Part shown: one piece after another, positions 52,206 through 62,008 of the stretch | Layout of the letters: the number at the start of each line of letters is the position of its first letter | Position numbering within the stretch: position 1 is the stretch's first letter | DNA from: Alectryocaccobium sp964389285 | GTDB taxonomy: Bacteria > Bacillota > Clostridia > Lachnospirales > Lachnospiraceae | NCBI GenBank assembly: GCA_964389285.1 | Contig: CAYMCZ010000001.1 | Location: 248,001 to 312,000 of the forward strand | Direction: 5' to 3' | Length of the DNA: 64,000 bases | Program-made: the position numbers and the translations under genes | The notes under the pieces: model-generated | The model's database searches: none | What the model was told of the DNA's origin: nothing | The model's input: the letters and a program-made list of their open reading frames with translations, nothing else

Positions 52206-54086
52206 ATGAACAGAAAGCAAAAGAAAACTTTAATAAGAATCATAATATCCGCCGCGCTTCTGGTCTCACTGCCTTTTATAAAAACCGAGCCTCTTCCCGG
52301 CTTTTTCTGTTACGCGGCCGCTTATCTGATAATCGGCTATGATATTCTGCTAAAAACCGGCAAAGGTCTCCTAAACCGCCGCATCTTTGATGAAACCTTT
52401 TTAATGACCGTGGCTACCATAGGTGCTTTCGCTCTTGCCATTTGGGGAAAAAGCGGAAATTACGGCGAAGCCGTTGCCGTTATGCTGTTTTACCAGATCG
52501 GTGAATTTTTCCAGAGCCTTGCTGTCCGTAAAAGCCGCAAAAACATCAGCGAACTAATGGATATCCGGCCCGACTACGCAAATATCGAAATCGACGGACG
52601 GCTTGAAAAAGCGAACCCGAAAGAAATCGGCGTCGGCACTGTCATTGTGGTCTGTCCCGGCGAAAAAGTACCTTTGGACGGTATAGTATTGTCCGGTTTT
52701 TCTTCGCTTAATACAAGTGCCCTGACCGGAGAGAGCCTGCCTAAAGACGTAAAAAGCGGTGACGAGATCATAAGCGGCTGCATAAACATGACCGGTCTTC
52801 TAAAAGTCAGAACCACGAAAGTTTTCGGCGAATCTACCGTTTCAAAAATACTTGAACTTGTGGAATCCTCCGCAATGCGCAAAGCAAAAACCGAAACTCT
52901 TATTTCAAAATTTGCCCGAATCTATACTCCCGCCGTCTGTGCCGACGCGCTGTTTCTTTTTCTGCTTCCTGCACTCTTTACCCTTGCCGCGTCCGGCGGT
53001 GCTTTTTCAGACTGGAACATCTGGCTGTACAGGGCTTTGACTTTTCTGGTAGTAAGCTGCCCCTGCGCCCTGGTCATCAGTATTCCGCTTGCGTTTTTCG
53101 CCGGAATCGGAGGAGCGAGCCGGAAAGGAATACTGATAAAAGGTTCTGTTTTTTTGGAAAGCCTGTCAAAAACAAAATATGTGGCGTTTGACAAAACCGG
53201 CACTCTTACAAAAGGCGTTTTCGAGGTTTCCGGAATATTCGCGGACGGCATAACCGAAAACGAACTGCTGAGATATGCCGCGCTTGCGGAATCTTCCTCA
53301 AACCACCCGATAGCGAAAAGCCTTTTAAAAGCCTACGGCAGAGTGCCTGAGAGAAATGCGGTAAATAATATACAGGAGATGGCAGGTTATGGCGTTAAAG
53401 CTGATATTGACGGAATAAACGTGGCAGCCGGAAACGAAAAACTTATGATTTCGCTCGGAATAACCCCTCCGGAAATAAATATATCGGGTTCTGTGGTTCA
53501 CGCAGCAGTCGGCGGCAGGTATGCCGGATACATCCTGGTTTCCGACATGGAAAAACCGACATCCGCCAAAGCCGTAAAAGAACTTAAATCATACGGCATA
53601 GCAAAAACAATCATGCTTACCGGCGACCGGGAAAGCGCCGCCGCTTTTGTGGCTGAATCCCTCGGAATAGACGAATACAAAAGCGGCCTTCTTCCGTCTG
53701 ATAAGGTTAATTTCATAGAAAAGATCATGAACTTAAAATCTCCGAAAGAAATGCTCGCCTTTGTAGGAGACGGAATAAACGACGCCCCGGTTCTCACCAG
53801 GGCGGATGTCGGGATAGCTATGGGTGCTCTCGGCTCGGACGCCGCCATAGAAGCGGCGGATGTCGTGCTCATGGATGATGATCCGTTAAGCGTCGTTCAG
53901 GCCATTAAAATCTCCAAAAAAACCATCCGCATAGTTTACCAGAATATTATCTTTTCACTGGCGGTCAAATTCGCCTGCCTGATATTATCCGCGTTCGGCA
54001 TCGCCGATATGTGGGCGGCCATATTCGCTGACGTGGGCGTTATGATAATCGCCGTGCTGAATTCCATACGCGCACTGAGATTTTAA
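52206..54086 (+). CDS. Heavy-metal (Cd/Zn/Pb or Co) efflux P1B-type ATPase
   Basis: A 626-residue P1B ATPase. It has the actuator motif ALTGESLPKDV, the transmembrane metal site SCPCALVISIPLAFF, the phosphorylation site FDKTGTLTKGVF, the HP motif SSNHPIAK and the hinge VGDGINDAPVLTRADVG. Metal export from the cytoplasm is expected. The CPC motif fits CadA/ZntA-type rather than proving a single metal. It lacks the N-terminal HMA domain, supplied by the preceding gene. Hairpin repeat copy B follows its stop. Confidence 0.95.
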   Translation: MNRKQKKTLIRIIISAALLVSLPFIKTEPLPGFFCYAAAYLIIGYDILLKTGKGLLNRRIFDETFLMTVATIGAFALAIWGKSGNYGEAVAVMLFYQIGEFFQSLAVRKSRKNISELMDIRPDYANIEIDGRLEKANPKEIGVGTVIVVCPGEKVPLDGIVLSGFSSLNTSALTGESLPKDVKSGDEIISGCINMTGLLKVRTTKVFGESTVSKILELVESSAMRKAKTETLISKFARIYTPAVCADALFLFLLPALFTLAASGGAFSDWNIWLYRALTFLVVSCPCALVISIPLAFFAGIGGASRKGILIKGSVFLESLSKTKYVAFDKTGTLTKGVFEVSGIFADGITENELLRYAALAESSSNHPIAKSLLKAYGRVPERNAVNNIQEMAGYGVKADIDGINVAAGNEKLMISLGITPPEINISGSVVHAAVGGRYAGYILVSDMEKPTSAKAVKELKSYGIAKTIMLTGDRESAAAFVAESLGIDEYKSGLLPSDKVNFIEKIMNLKSPKEMLAFVGDGINDAPVLTRADVGIAMGALGSDAAIEAADVVLMDDDPLSVVQAIKISKKTIRIVYQNIIFSLAVKFACLILSAFGIADMWAAIFADVGVMIIAVLNSIRALRF

Positions 54087-54106
54087 ATTATCTTCATAGT
54101 GTACTC

Positions 54107-54281
54107 CGAGCCTGCCGCAATATGCAAAGAAAATGACTATTCTGAAAGGAACATCCGCAACGCCGGTACTTAACGAGCGCAAACGTAAGTGCAGCGCGAG
54201 TTTTTAGTACCGCTGCGTGAGGACTAAGTGCGAACGGTTCCTGGAAGAATAGTCATTTTAAAGCATATTACGGTAGGCTCG
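54107..54281. repeat. long hairpin repeat, copy B (175 bp)
   Basis: Outer arms 54107-54125 and 54263-54281 pair with two wobble-type mismatches, and tgactattct pairs inside with agaatagtca. In the opposite orientation it matches repeat A: a core around ttcgcacttagtcctcacgc is identical in both. It lies between convergent P-ATPase and hydG genes and is followed by a T-run, so it may end both transcripts. Confidence 0.85.
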
Positions 54282-54295
54282 GGTTTTTACAATAA

Positions 54296-55753
54296 TCAGA
54301 ACCTGAAATCCCGCCGGTTGTTTTTTCGGATCTCTTCTATATTGTTCTTTGCGACAGCTCTGGCCTTGGGATTCGGAACCTTTTCGATTTCCTTTTCCAC
54401 GAGCCTGTAGCCCAGCTCCTTTGTTTCAGGCGAAGCGTAATCTTCGAGATATTCGCAAAGCGTCATAAGCGCGTTCGGATGACAGCAGTTCTGAATCTGT
54501 CCGCTCTTGCAAAGACTCATGAAACGGTCTCCCGTGCGGCCCTCCCTGTAACATGCCGTACAAAACGACGGGATATGCCCTTTTTCAATCAGCCATTTTA
54601 CAACTTCGTCCAAAGATCTCTGATCCGATACGTCAAACTGCTCCGTATCATGCGGCCGCTCATCGGGCGAATATCCGGCATATCCGCCTACCGATGTGCG
54701 CGATCCGCCGCTGACCTGTGAAATGCCGCAGGTCAGCATTTTAGAGCGAACCTCCTCATTTTCCCTTGTGGAGATTATCATCCCCGTATAAGGCACTGCC
54801 AGTCTGATGCAGGCCGCTATCTTTTCGAAAAGCTCGTCCGAAATACTGTTTTTGAAATCTTCGGGATTGATATCGTCCGCCGGTTTTACCCTCGGAACGC
54901 TGATCGTATGCGGCCCCACTCCATACGCGGCTTCCAGATGTTCCGCATGCATTATAAGACCGGCAAACTCGTATTTATAACCCTCAAGTCCGAAAAGCAC
55001 GCCCAGACCCACATCATCTATACCACCCTGCATAGCTCTGTCCATGGCCTCGGTGTGATAACGGTAATCATGTTTGGGTCCTGTCGGATGCAGTTCTTCG
55101 TATCGCTTTTTGTTGTAAGTTTCCTGAAACAGGATATAAGTGCCTATGCCGGCCTCTTTGAGTCTCCGGTAATTCTCAACGGTAGTCGCCGCAATGTTTA
55201 CATTTACCCGGCGGATGGCACCGTTTTTATGCTTTACACTGTAAATAGTATTAATACAGTCGAGTATATATTCCAAAGGATTGTTTACGGGATCCTCTCC
55301 CGCTTCTATCGCAAGACGCTTATGACCCATATCCTGCAGCGCGATAACCTCGTCACGCACCTCTTCCTGAGTAAGCTTTTTGCGCGGTATCGTTTTGTTT
55401 TTGAGATGATACGGACAGTAAAGACAGCCGTTTATACAGTAATTAGAAAGATAAAGAGGAGCGAATATTACTATTCTGTTTCCGTAAAATGCCAGCTTTA
55501 TTTCTTCGGCAATCTTAAAAATCTTTTCATTTACCTTTTCATCCTCACACGCCAGCAGAACCGAAGCCTCTCTGTGAGAAAGCCCTTCGCACACATATCC
55601 GGTATCCGTCTTTTTGGGACGCGCCTTTTCAAGTATTTTTTCTATGAGCTCCATGTCGCCTTTATGTTCCTGCGCATACGCCATGGTCGCCAGAATTTCC
55701 CCGTCATGAATAAATTCATCGGCGTTTTGAGACATTACATCATATTTAATCAT
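54296..55753 (-). CDS. hydG: [FeFe]-hydrogenase maturase HydG
   Basis: A 485-residue radical SAM tyrosine lyase that makes CO and CN ligands for the hydrogenase H-cluster. The radical SAM cluster motif CINGCLYC lies near residue 108; the C-terminal auxiliary cluster region shows CTACYREGRTGDRFM with a later Cys (CX2CX22C). ThiH is the related alternative, but the C-terminal Cys motif and length favour HydG. GGAGG precedes the ATG. hydE, hydF and the hydrogenase are not in the window. Confidence 0.95.
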   Translation of the reverse strand: MIKYDVMSQNADEFIHDGEILATMAYAQEHKGDMELIEKILEKARPKKTDTGYVCEGLSHREASVLLACEDEKVNEKIFKIAEEIKLAFYGNRIVIFAPLYLSNYCINGCLYCPYHLKNKTIPRKKLTQEEVRDEVIALQDMGHKRLAIEAGEDPVNNPLEYILDCINTIYSVKHKNGAIRRVNVNIAATTVENYRRLKEAGIGTYILFQETYNKKRYEELHPTGPKHDYRYHTEAMDRAMQGGIDDVGLGVLFGLEGYKYEFAGLIMHAEHLEAAYGVGPHTISVPRVKPADDINPEDFKNSISDELFEKIAACIRLAVPYTGMIISTRENEEVRSKMLTCGISQVSGGSRTSVGGYAGYSPDERPHDTEQFDVSDQRSLDEVVKWLIEKGHIPSFCTACYREGRTGDRFMSLCKSGQIQNCCHPNALMTLCEYLEDYASPETKELGYRLVEKEIEKVPNPKARAVAKNNIEEIRKNNRRDFRF

Positions 55754-55907
55754 CTTACTTCCTCCAACATACAGACGAATAGAAAAAAAGAATCTATCCT
55801 GCCGAATAAAAGACCAAATGCCGGCCGGATAAATCCTTCTTGCTTTTCAAATGCATCTGTATCTTTCGTATCAATCAATATTTTTACGTCAGAATTATTG
55901 TTTAATC

Positions 55908-55936
55908 AGTCTACTATCGATAAAATCTTTTGTCAA
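55908..55936 (-). promoter_or_regulatory. hydG promoter and long leader
   Basis: Minus strand: TTGACA (55931-55936), 17 bp, TAGACT (55908-55913). The start would leave a leader of about 145 bases before hydG. The rest of the 303-bp gap between hydG and the vanZ-like gene holds this promoter, its leader and the opposite promoter at 56018; no gene is seen there. Confidence 0.72.
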
Positions 55937-56017
55937 CCGAAACGAAACTATTTTCTCGCAAATAAAGCTTTTTTTCGCATTTTTCCTGCAAACATAATAT
56001 TTTCTCTTTTATATGTT

Positions 56018-56046
56018 TTGACCCTGTTAGATGTGTGTGTTATAAT
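56018..56046 (+). promoter_or_regulatory. promoter of the vanZ-like gene, leaderless arrangement
   Basis: TTGACC (56018-56023), exactly 17 bp, TATAAT (56041-56046). The ATG of the next gene is at 56057, only ten bases after the -10 box, so the RNA would begin at or within a few bases of the start codon with no ribosome-binding site. Confidence 0.8.
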
Positions 56047-56056
56047 ACCGCCTGAC

Positions 56057-56506
56057 ATGAAAAAAAAAGTGCTGATAATAATCATCATATTAACAATAGC
56101 TTTTATAGTGGGAAATTCAATTCTTTCAAAAGAACAGTCCGCAAATGCAAGCAGTCTCGTTAAAAAGTTCATGACCCCGTTTCTGGAACTTTTCGTCGGC
56201 AAAGGAAACGTAAGCAACTTTTTAATCAGAAAGATGGCGCATTTTTTTGAATTTTTTGTTCTGGGACTGGAGTTTACGGCATTATTTAAAATCAAATATC
56301 GCAGGTATTCTCTCACCGCCTTTATTGCGGCCTTCTTTATCGGTTTTATGGATGAGTCCATACAGATATTCACGGGACGAGGCTCCTCGGTCGCAGACGT
56401 CTGGATCGATGCTGCCGGAGCCTTTTGCGGCATCCTGTTCATTACTCTTATTATTTATTTGATTTCAAAGCTGAACCGGAAGAATATCCGCTCACAACAC
56501 ACTTAA
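56057..56506 (+). CDS. VanZ-family membrane protein
   Basis: A 149-residue membrane protein with four hydrophobic segments. KMAHFFEFFVLGLEF, GFMDESIQIFTGRGSSVADVWIDAAG is the VanZ signature region (split here: FMDESIQIF and DVWIDAAGA). VanZ-like proteins affect envelope glycopeptide and lipopeptide resistance in some bacteria; the function here is unknown. The ATG at 56057 is preferred for the typical basic start MKKKVLIIII and the promoter position. No ribosome site is seen, consistent with a leaderless mRNA. Confidence 0.88.
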   Translation: MKKKVLIIIIILTIAFIVGNSILSKEQSANASSLVKKFMTPFLELFVGKGNVSNFLIRKMAHFFEFFVLGLEFTALFKIKYRRYSLTAFIAAFFIGFMDESIQIFTGRGSSVADVWIDAAGAFCGILFITLIIYLISKLNRKNIRSQHT

Positions 56507-56739
56507 TGAAAAAAACAAAATATTAAAATGCTTTCAATCAGTTTAAGTCATTTTTAGTTATATTTTTTAAGTTTTCTTTATATTTATAACACTTTACGTT
56601 ATTGTATATAACATTTCACGTTGTCGCTATTTATCGTTTGATAAGTTATACTTTTTAAACTTATATCGCACACATTTTGCAAGAAATGTTTTCTGCACCA
56701 ACCATTTTGCGATGTTTGATAATTTTATGGAGAATAATC

Positions 56740-56967
56740 ATGAACAAAGAACATTCTGTCAACTACAAAAAGCTCGGCCTTAACATAGCTTACTACCGTA
56801 AGTTAAATCGGCTGTCGCAAATGCAGCTGGCTGATAAAATTGACATCAGCAGAACTCATATGAGCCGTATCGAAACAGCCGACTGCGCTGTCTCTCTCGA
56901 CGTAATATTCGATATTTGCGAAGTTCTTAAAGTCCAGCCCGCTCAGCTTTTTGATTTCCGTGATTAA
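56740..56967 (+). CDS. Small XRE-family helix-turn-helix regulator
   Basis: A 75-residue DNA-binding protein consisting of a single Cro/C1-type HTH: LGLNIAYYRKLNRLSQMQLA, then DISRTHMSRIETADCAVS and ICEVLKVQPAQLFDF. It should bind DNA as a dimer. GGAG lies before the ATG at 56740. The 234-bp region upstream is very AT-rich with TATAAC/TTATACT-like boxes, and a hairpin terminator follows. Its target is unknown. Confidence 0.9.
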   Translation: MNKEHSVNYKKLGLNIAYYRKLNRLSQMQLADKIDISRTHMSRIETADCAVSLDVIFDICEVLKVQPAQLFDFRD

Positions 56968-57008
56968 TACTGTAAATCGGACTTCGCTGTTTTTATGGAT
57001 ATAAGACA

Positions 57009-57032
57009 GGGCTGTCGCGTTTGCAACAGCCC
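57009..57032 (+). terminator. GGGCTGT hairpin terminator
   Basis: Arms gggctgt (57009-57015) and acagccc (57026-57032) around a 10-base loop, followed by GATTTTATATT. It lies between the XRE gene and the convergent Bsp-repeat gene and shares GGGCTGTCGC with the other hairpins of the window. Confidence 0.75.
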
Positions 57033-57053
57033 GATTTTATATTATACAGAGTA

Positions 57054-59939
57054 TTAATTCACCCTTACCGCATTCGCATATCTCCACGTACCGCTTGTCC
57101 CGTACGTAAAATAATATCCGTTTTTACCTGTCTGATATTCAAAATCCGGATCAAACACATAAGTCGTTCCGCCTATATCGATTTCGCACCATCCGTGCGG
57201 GCCGAAACTTCCGTTTCTGTATGGCACCTGACCTTCGATCAGATGCGCGTCATATCCCAAAACACGCGCCATCTGCGTGAAGCAGGCCGCCATTACATAG
57301 CAGTTTCCGTAATGCTGTTCAAATCCCATCCGCGCCATATATTCCATATGATCTGCTCCTGCGGGTATCTGCGAAAGAAGAAGCGCGTTTATGTCATATC
57401 TGATTGATTTTGACCAGTCAAAAGCAGCCCGAAGATTTCGTCCGATGCCGTTTAATACCGCGTTGGCTTCATTTATTACTATATTTCTTTTTGCCGCTGC
57501 CGCATTCCATGTAAATGAACCGGCTTTCAGGAAAATTTCCCCGCTGTAGGCATGGACTATAAATGTTCCGTCGTTTAAGAAACTGCCGCAGTTTAATTCC
57601 GCGGACCATATTCCGTTTCCTTTGTTTTGGGCATCAATCCAAACAACGTCATTCTGACCGCCTGCGGCGCTCCAAACCGCAAAGCTGACAGGTGTTATTG
57701 AAGGATTGCGAATCGAAACGGTATGTGTGACATCATTTAATCCGCCGCCGCTCAGGATCACATTGTCGGACAGCTTAAAATTATATGATGTGGCGCCGGC
57801 AAAGGAAAACTGTCCGTTGCCGCTTGTGGCATAAGAATGTATGATATAAACACCTGATTCGTTTTTGTGATTTGCGGCGTTTACCGTGGCAACAAACGAG
57901 CCGTCCGCCTGTCTTTCCGCCGCATACCATCTGATATCATCCTGTCCGTTCTTACTTGTCCAAACGGGAACGCTGAGTGCCGAAACACCGGATATGCTGG
58001 TATAATTGCTTATTTTTACCTAAAAAGTCCCCGTTTCAGGGTCAGCATTTTCCACGGTTACAGCGGCATTAAAATCAACTCCGTCAATGAAAAGATCGTT
58101 ATATGCCGAAACAAACTGATATTTTCCGCTCTTGGTCACGGCGTATATGTGTATATAATAGGCTCCGGCTGTTTTATGGTTTTTAATCGGAAGGTCAAAG
58201 GCAAGCGTCCCGTCCGACTGTTTTTTCATCGTATACCATGTAATGTCATCCTGTCCGCCCTTATCGCTCCATACAGCAGCCTGCACTGACGTAAAACCCC
58301 CCGGAATCAAAAGTCCGCTTAATGTCCCTCTGTACTCGGTCTGTTCTTTTCCGTTTTCTCCCGCATATTTATCAGTCAATGCAAAAGAACCGTTTGAAGC
58401 GGCAAAGTTCATTGTAGTGCCGCCCATAAAACACATGTAAGAACTTCTCGAATATACATCAACCTTATACTCCCCTACAGAGTATTTATGATTGCTTATA
58501 TTTCCCTCTGCAACATAAGAAGAACCTTTTTTTGCGGCCGTGTACCACACTATGTCGCTCTGATCATCCGCGCACCATACCGGTACAATAACCGAAGCAT
58601 CTTTCGGGAGATTATTGATGCCGCTTACGGTAACGGTAAATCTGCCGGAAGACTGATCCGCAGCGGCTTTAACACTCCCGGCCGAAGCTCCGTTGACCTC
58701 AAATGTCTCCCCGCTCATAAAGATCATACCTCCACCCGCAGCAGCGGCATATACGTCGGCAAAACAGGTTCCGCTGTGTTTTAAAAAACCCGTACCGAAT
58801 GTCGCGCTGAAATTATTTGCATTATCGGCAGTCATATCTATCCATTTAAGATCATCCTGGCCGCCTTCAGCGCTCCATACCGGCACTACCATGCGGCTAA
58901 GTCCCGGCGGCAAATCATCAACAGATATTGTAACCGTACATGTTCCGCCCGCTTCATCCACGCTGACCAGTGGTTTTTGAGCAGTAACCGTAAAATCAGC
59001 CTCGGTTCCTCCGACAAAGCTCCTGAAACCGTTGTTATCCGTAACATAAACATCCGAATAATAATTCGCCCAGTCATACATATGATCAGCGATCTTAAAT
59101 GTTAATTCGTAGGATCCGTCCTTTTTCTGTGACGCCGCATACCAGCAAATATTTGACTGGTCGTTCCTGCTCCAGGTTGGAACGAAAACGCTTTGTATTC
59201 CTGCCGGAGAATCTATATCGGTAATCCTTACAGTGGCACTGCCGGCCCGTTTATTGAGCTTTGTAAGTTTTACGGAAGCGCTCCTTGCCGTTTCAACCAT
59301 AAATGTAGTCCCGAAAACAAACTGATATTCGCCCTTTGTATTAACTCTGTAAAAATCCGCAAAAAATTTCCCCGGGCTTTTATAATCCGAAATGTTTAAC
59401 TCAATTTTCACGGTTCCGTCCGCTTTTACAACGGCCGTATTCCATCGAATATCATCCTGTCCTTTTGCTTCGCTCCAAACCGGAACTATTATTCTGTCTC
59501 CATCCCGAAGCGTCACATTTTCAAGCTCAATCGTATACTTCCGATAATCCGAAGAAAATCCCTCATATGAAATACCCGGCTCAGAGCTTTCCGCGCTTAT
59601 ATTATCTTCCTGTATTTCTATCCGGGGTTCTTCGCTTCCGGCTATTTCACTGTCATTTTCCAAAGAAGACAAATCCGCATCTTCGTCCGAATCCTCATCC
59701 AGCACGGACTGTATTTCATTTTCTTTTAGAGAATCATTTTCAAATTCGCCGGTCTCATATGTTTCCTGCGAATCGGATAAGTCCGAAGAATCCGTTTCCC
59801 GCAAATCATGTTCGTTGTTTTCCAGATCGGATTCCGAAACAAGCGAAATCTCATCTGCCATAACTGCGGCAGGCGTCATGCCCGCCGCGAGCACTGCCGC
59901 AAGTATTAGAGTAATAATTTTCCGACTGTTTTTTTTCAT
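57054..59939 (-). pseudogene. Bsp-repeat/transglutaminase surface protein interrupted by an amber codon
   Basis: One long reading frame of 961 codons with a single in-frame TAG near 58020-58022. The first 639 codons encode a signal peptide (1-28), an acidic Ser/Glu-rich region and repeats of the GBS Bsp-like type (blocks such as VPVWSEAKGQDDIRW, GTFAMS-type ends). The stop falls inside a repeat, and the repeat resumes in the same frame (VKISNYTSISGVSALSVPVW). The last part (57054-57500) is a transglutaminase-like domain with Cys in GNCYVMAACF, His in GPHGWCEI and Asp in YVFDPDFE. Nothing indicates independent translation of the second half. A nonsense mutation, readthrough or sequence error are the options. 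Confidence 0.85.
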
Positions 59940-59969
59940 ATCCTTCTCCCGAAACTGTCTGTATTTATT

Positions 59970-61031
59970 TTATAAAAACGTCCTGAAAAAAGGAGTCTTT
60001 CTCAAGATCACGCTTATGATAAGCGATAATAAATATATTGCCGCTATTACCAAAAGGCAGCCGGCAAAACCTCCGTAAATAAACGGATTAAAACCGATCT
60101 GCTGAAACAGCAGCCAGACAAATATCATATGGATCATATAGATTCCGAATGAATTTTTGTCCATAAGACCTAATATCCTGTCAACAGTCCCCCTGCTTAC
60201 GGGCCTTATCCTGAAGAAAAGCCCCGTGATTCCGATCGTCTGAATAATAACGATAAACGACGTGTAATTAAACAGTTTTTCAAGAGGCTCAATAACATAT
60301 GTCCATCTGAAAGCCGTCAGAAAAACAAGGGCTGCCGTCGATACGATAAAAAGCATAAGATAAAAAGAGGTTCTTTTTTTCAACCCCCATCTTTTCATGT
60401 AATATCCGAGAAAAAACCAGAACGGATATATGGAAGAAACATGGATGTAAAATCCCAAAGTGACTCCGAAGCCGGAAAAGAAATTCAAAACCGACAAAAA
60501 GAATGCATATATCACCAGAAGATATATTATGTCTCTTTTTTTGGCATGTCCCGTGATAAGTTTATAAGCCGGAAGCAAAAGATACAGCCCCAGCAGACAA
60601 TAAAGATACCAGAGATGGCTCCAGGAATTCCCCGTAAATATCTCCGCAAATCCCCGGATAAAAACACCGCCTTTATCATCCGGCGCTGCGATCACTTCCA
60701 GCAGAGTATAAATCGTACCGAATACCAGCAGTGCTTTAAGCACCCTGAAAATGTATTTTGTATAAAGCTTTTTATATGACACCTTCTTTTCCGAATCCAG
60801 CAAAAGCATACCCGTCACCATCAAAAAGCATGGCACTGACCATTTCACACTGTTGAGTACACACCAGTATGGAATGCCCGTGCCTATACTGTCAGAAAAC
60901 TGACCGATACTTGCTGCAAGCACATGTATGAAAATGATAGCCACACATGACAGTGCCCTCATATATCCTATCTGGGGGATTCTTCCGTGTTTGTCCGGGA
61001 CAATATCAGTATGTGAGCGCGAGGTCTTCAT
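59970..61031 (-). CDS. Acyltransferase 3 (OafA/WecH-type) membrane protein
   Basis: A 353-residue integral membrane acyltransferase. It opens YMRALSCVAIIFIHVLAAS with the conserved Arg/His region of the family, has about ten hydrophobic helices, and late NSFGIYMIHMIFVWLLFQ. Such proteins O-acetylate surface sugars or peptidoglycan. The start at 61031 has GGAGG and overlaps the upstream lipoprotein gene by 26 bases. It is followed 30 bp later by the Bsp-repeat gene on the same strand. Confidence 0.88.
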   Translation of the reverse strand: MKTSRSHTDIVPDKHGRIPQIGYMRALSCVAIIFIHVLAASIGQFSDSIGTGIPYWCVLNSVKWSVPCFLMVTGMLLLDSEKKVSYKKLYTKYIFRVLKALLVFGTIYTLLEVIAAPDDKGGVFIRGFAEIFTGNSWSHLWYLYCLLGLYLLLPAYKLITGHAKKRDIIYLLVIYAFFLSVLNFFSGFGVTLGFYIHVSSIYPFWFFLGYYMKRWGLKKRTSFYLMLFIVSTAALVFLTAFRWTYVIEPLEKLFNYTSFIVIIQTIGITGLFFRIRPVSRGTVDRILGLMDKNSFGIYMIHMIFVWLLFQQIGFNPFIYGGFAGCLLVIAAIYLLSLIISVILRKTPFFRTFL

Positions 61032-61866
61032 CTATGCAGCCTCCGGCCTGTTCGTTTTGCTGTCCGCTATCCTGCGAAGCGGCATTTGCCGCTGCCTGTC
61101 GCGCTGCTTCTTCTGCTGCCTGTCGCGCCGCTTCTTCCGCCGCTGCCTGTGCCGCCGCTGCCTGTCGCGCCGCTTCTTCCGCCGCTGCCTGTGCCGCAGC
61201 CTCCGCCTGTGCTGCCTGCCGCGCCGCTTCTTCTTCTGCGGCCCGCGCCGCAGCCTCCGCTTCCGCCGCTTTTGCCGCCGCTTCTTCTTCGGCTTTGACT
61301 TTGGCCTGCTCTGCCGCTTTATTATCCTCGGCTATCTTTTTTTCGGCTTCTTTCGTTTCGACATTCTGACCGCTCAAAAGACTTTTATATTTGAGGTATG
61401 CGACATCTCCGTCCAGGCAGATCTCGCCTTTTTCGATATCTTCCATGGGGAAAGAATGAAGCACCGCCTCGCTTCCGTCAGCAAAGACAATCTTTATATC
61501 ATATCCCTGAGAAATGATTATTTCATCAGAATCTGTCTTTTTATCCGAATCATTTTCTATAAGAGTGTAAAAAAAGTTACGTGCTTCCTTGTCCCTGAAC
61601 GAATCGTTCCGTATCAGGCTTTCAGGATATTCTAAATCTTCCGAAAGCTTCACGGCAAAGCCCGTGATCTCTTTTCCGGTAGAGTTTGTAAGCACTATCC
61701 TGAGAGAACCGGTTTCTTCGTTTCCGATGGATTTGAGTTCTTCGGCCTCGCTGCTTTCCGATACCGATGACTGACCTGATTCTTCATCCCCGGACGAACC
61801 GCAGCCGGAAAAGAGAGACATTGCCAGAAAACAGCTTAAGGCAACCGTCAGTATTTTTTTCTTCAT
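61006..61866 (-). CDS. Lipoprotein with Ala/Glu coiled-coil tail, unknown function
   Basis: A 286-residue lipoprotein (SLFSGCGSS). Residues about 45-160 form a beta-rich domain (GSLRIVLTNSTGKEITGFAV, YDIKIVFADGSEAVLHSF). Residues about 165-265 are an Ala/Glu/Gln/Arg-rich coiled coil made of near-repeats of EEAARQAA, encoded by a repetitive GC-rich DNA tract at about 61080-61300. The end is GGCIDEDLALTY. A tether or spacer role at the cell surface is inferred. The start has GGAGG. Confidence 0.75.
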   Translation of the reverse strand: MKKKILTVALSCFLAMSLFSGCGSSGDEESGQSSVSESSEAEELKSIGNEETGSLRIVLTNSTGKEITGFAVKLSEDLEYPESLIRNDSFRDKEARNFFYTLIENDSDKKTDSDEIIISQGYDIKIVFADGSEAVLHSFPMEDIEKGEICLDGDVAYLKYKSLLSGQNVETKEAEKKIAEDNKAAEQAKVKAEEEAAAKAAEAEAAARAAEEEAARQAAQAEAAAQAAAEEAARQAAAAQAAAEEAARQAAEEAARQAAANAASQDSGQQNEQAGGCIDEDLALTY

Positions 61867-61950
61867 CTTAGCTCCTCCAACAACATTTTTTATCTATCAT
61901 ATAAAAATATATCACACACTCCTCACAAAAAACAAGACATAATACTTAAA

Positions 61951-61995
61951 ACAAACAGTATTAAAATATGCGAACAGATGTGTTATACTGTTTGT
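61951..61995 (+). promoter_or_regulatory. tex upstream inverted repeat overlapping -10
   Basis: An 11-bp inverted repeat acaaacagtat (61951-61961) and atactgtttgt (61985-61995) brackets the region where TATACT (61984-61989) could be the -10 of tex. TCCTCACAAAA at 61919-61929 repeats the motif inverted in TTTGTGAGGA (61991-62000). It could be an operator or an RNA structure over the tex ribosome site (GAGG). Confidence 0.5.
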
Positions 61996-62008
61996 GAGGA
62001 TTTGATTT

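Noticed and set aside
54908..56056. Long plus-strand open frame upstream of the vanZ-like gene
   Set aside because: It runs antisense through hydG, has no family match, and only its last 149 codons, beginning at the ATG at 56057, look like a protein.
58020..58022. TAG as a pyrrolysine or other recoded codon
   Set aside because: TAG serves as an ordinary stop for genes ending at 3756 and 45385, and no recoding genes are seen in the window.
61080..61300. Possible tandem DNA repeat or CRISPR-like array
   Set aside because: Repeat units are in frame with the Ala/Glu coiled coil of the lipoprotein and there are no unique spacers.
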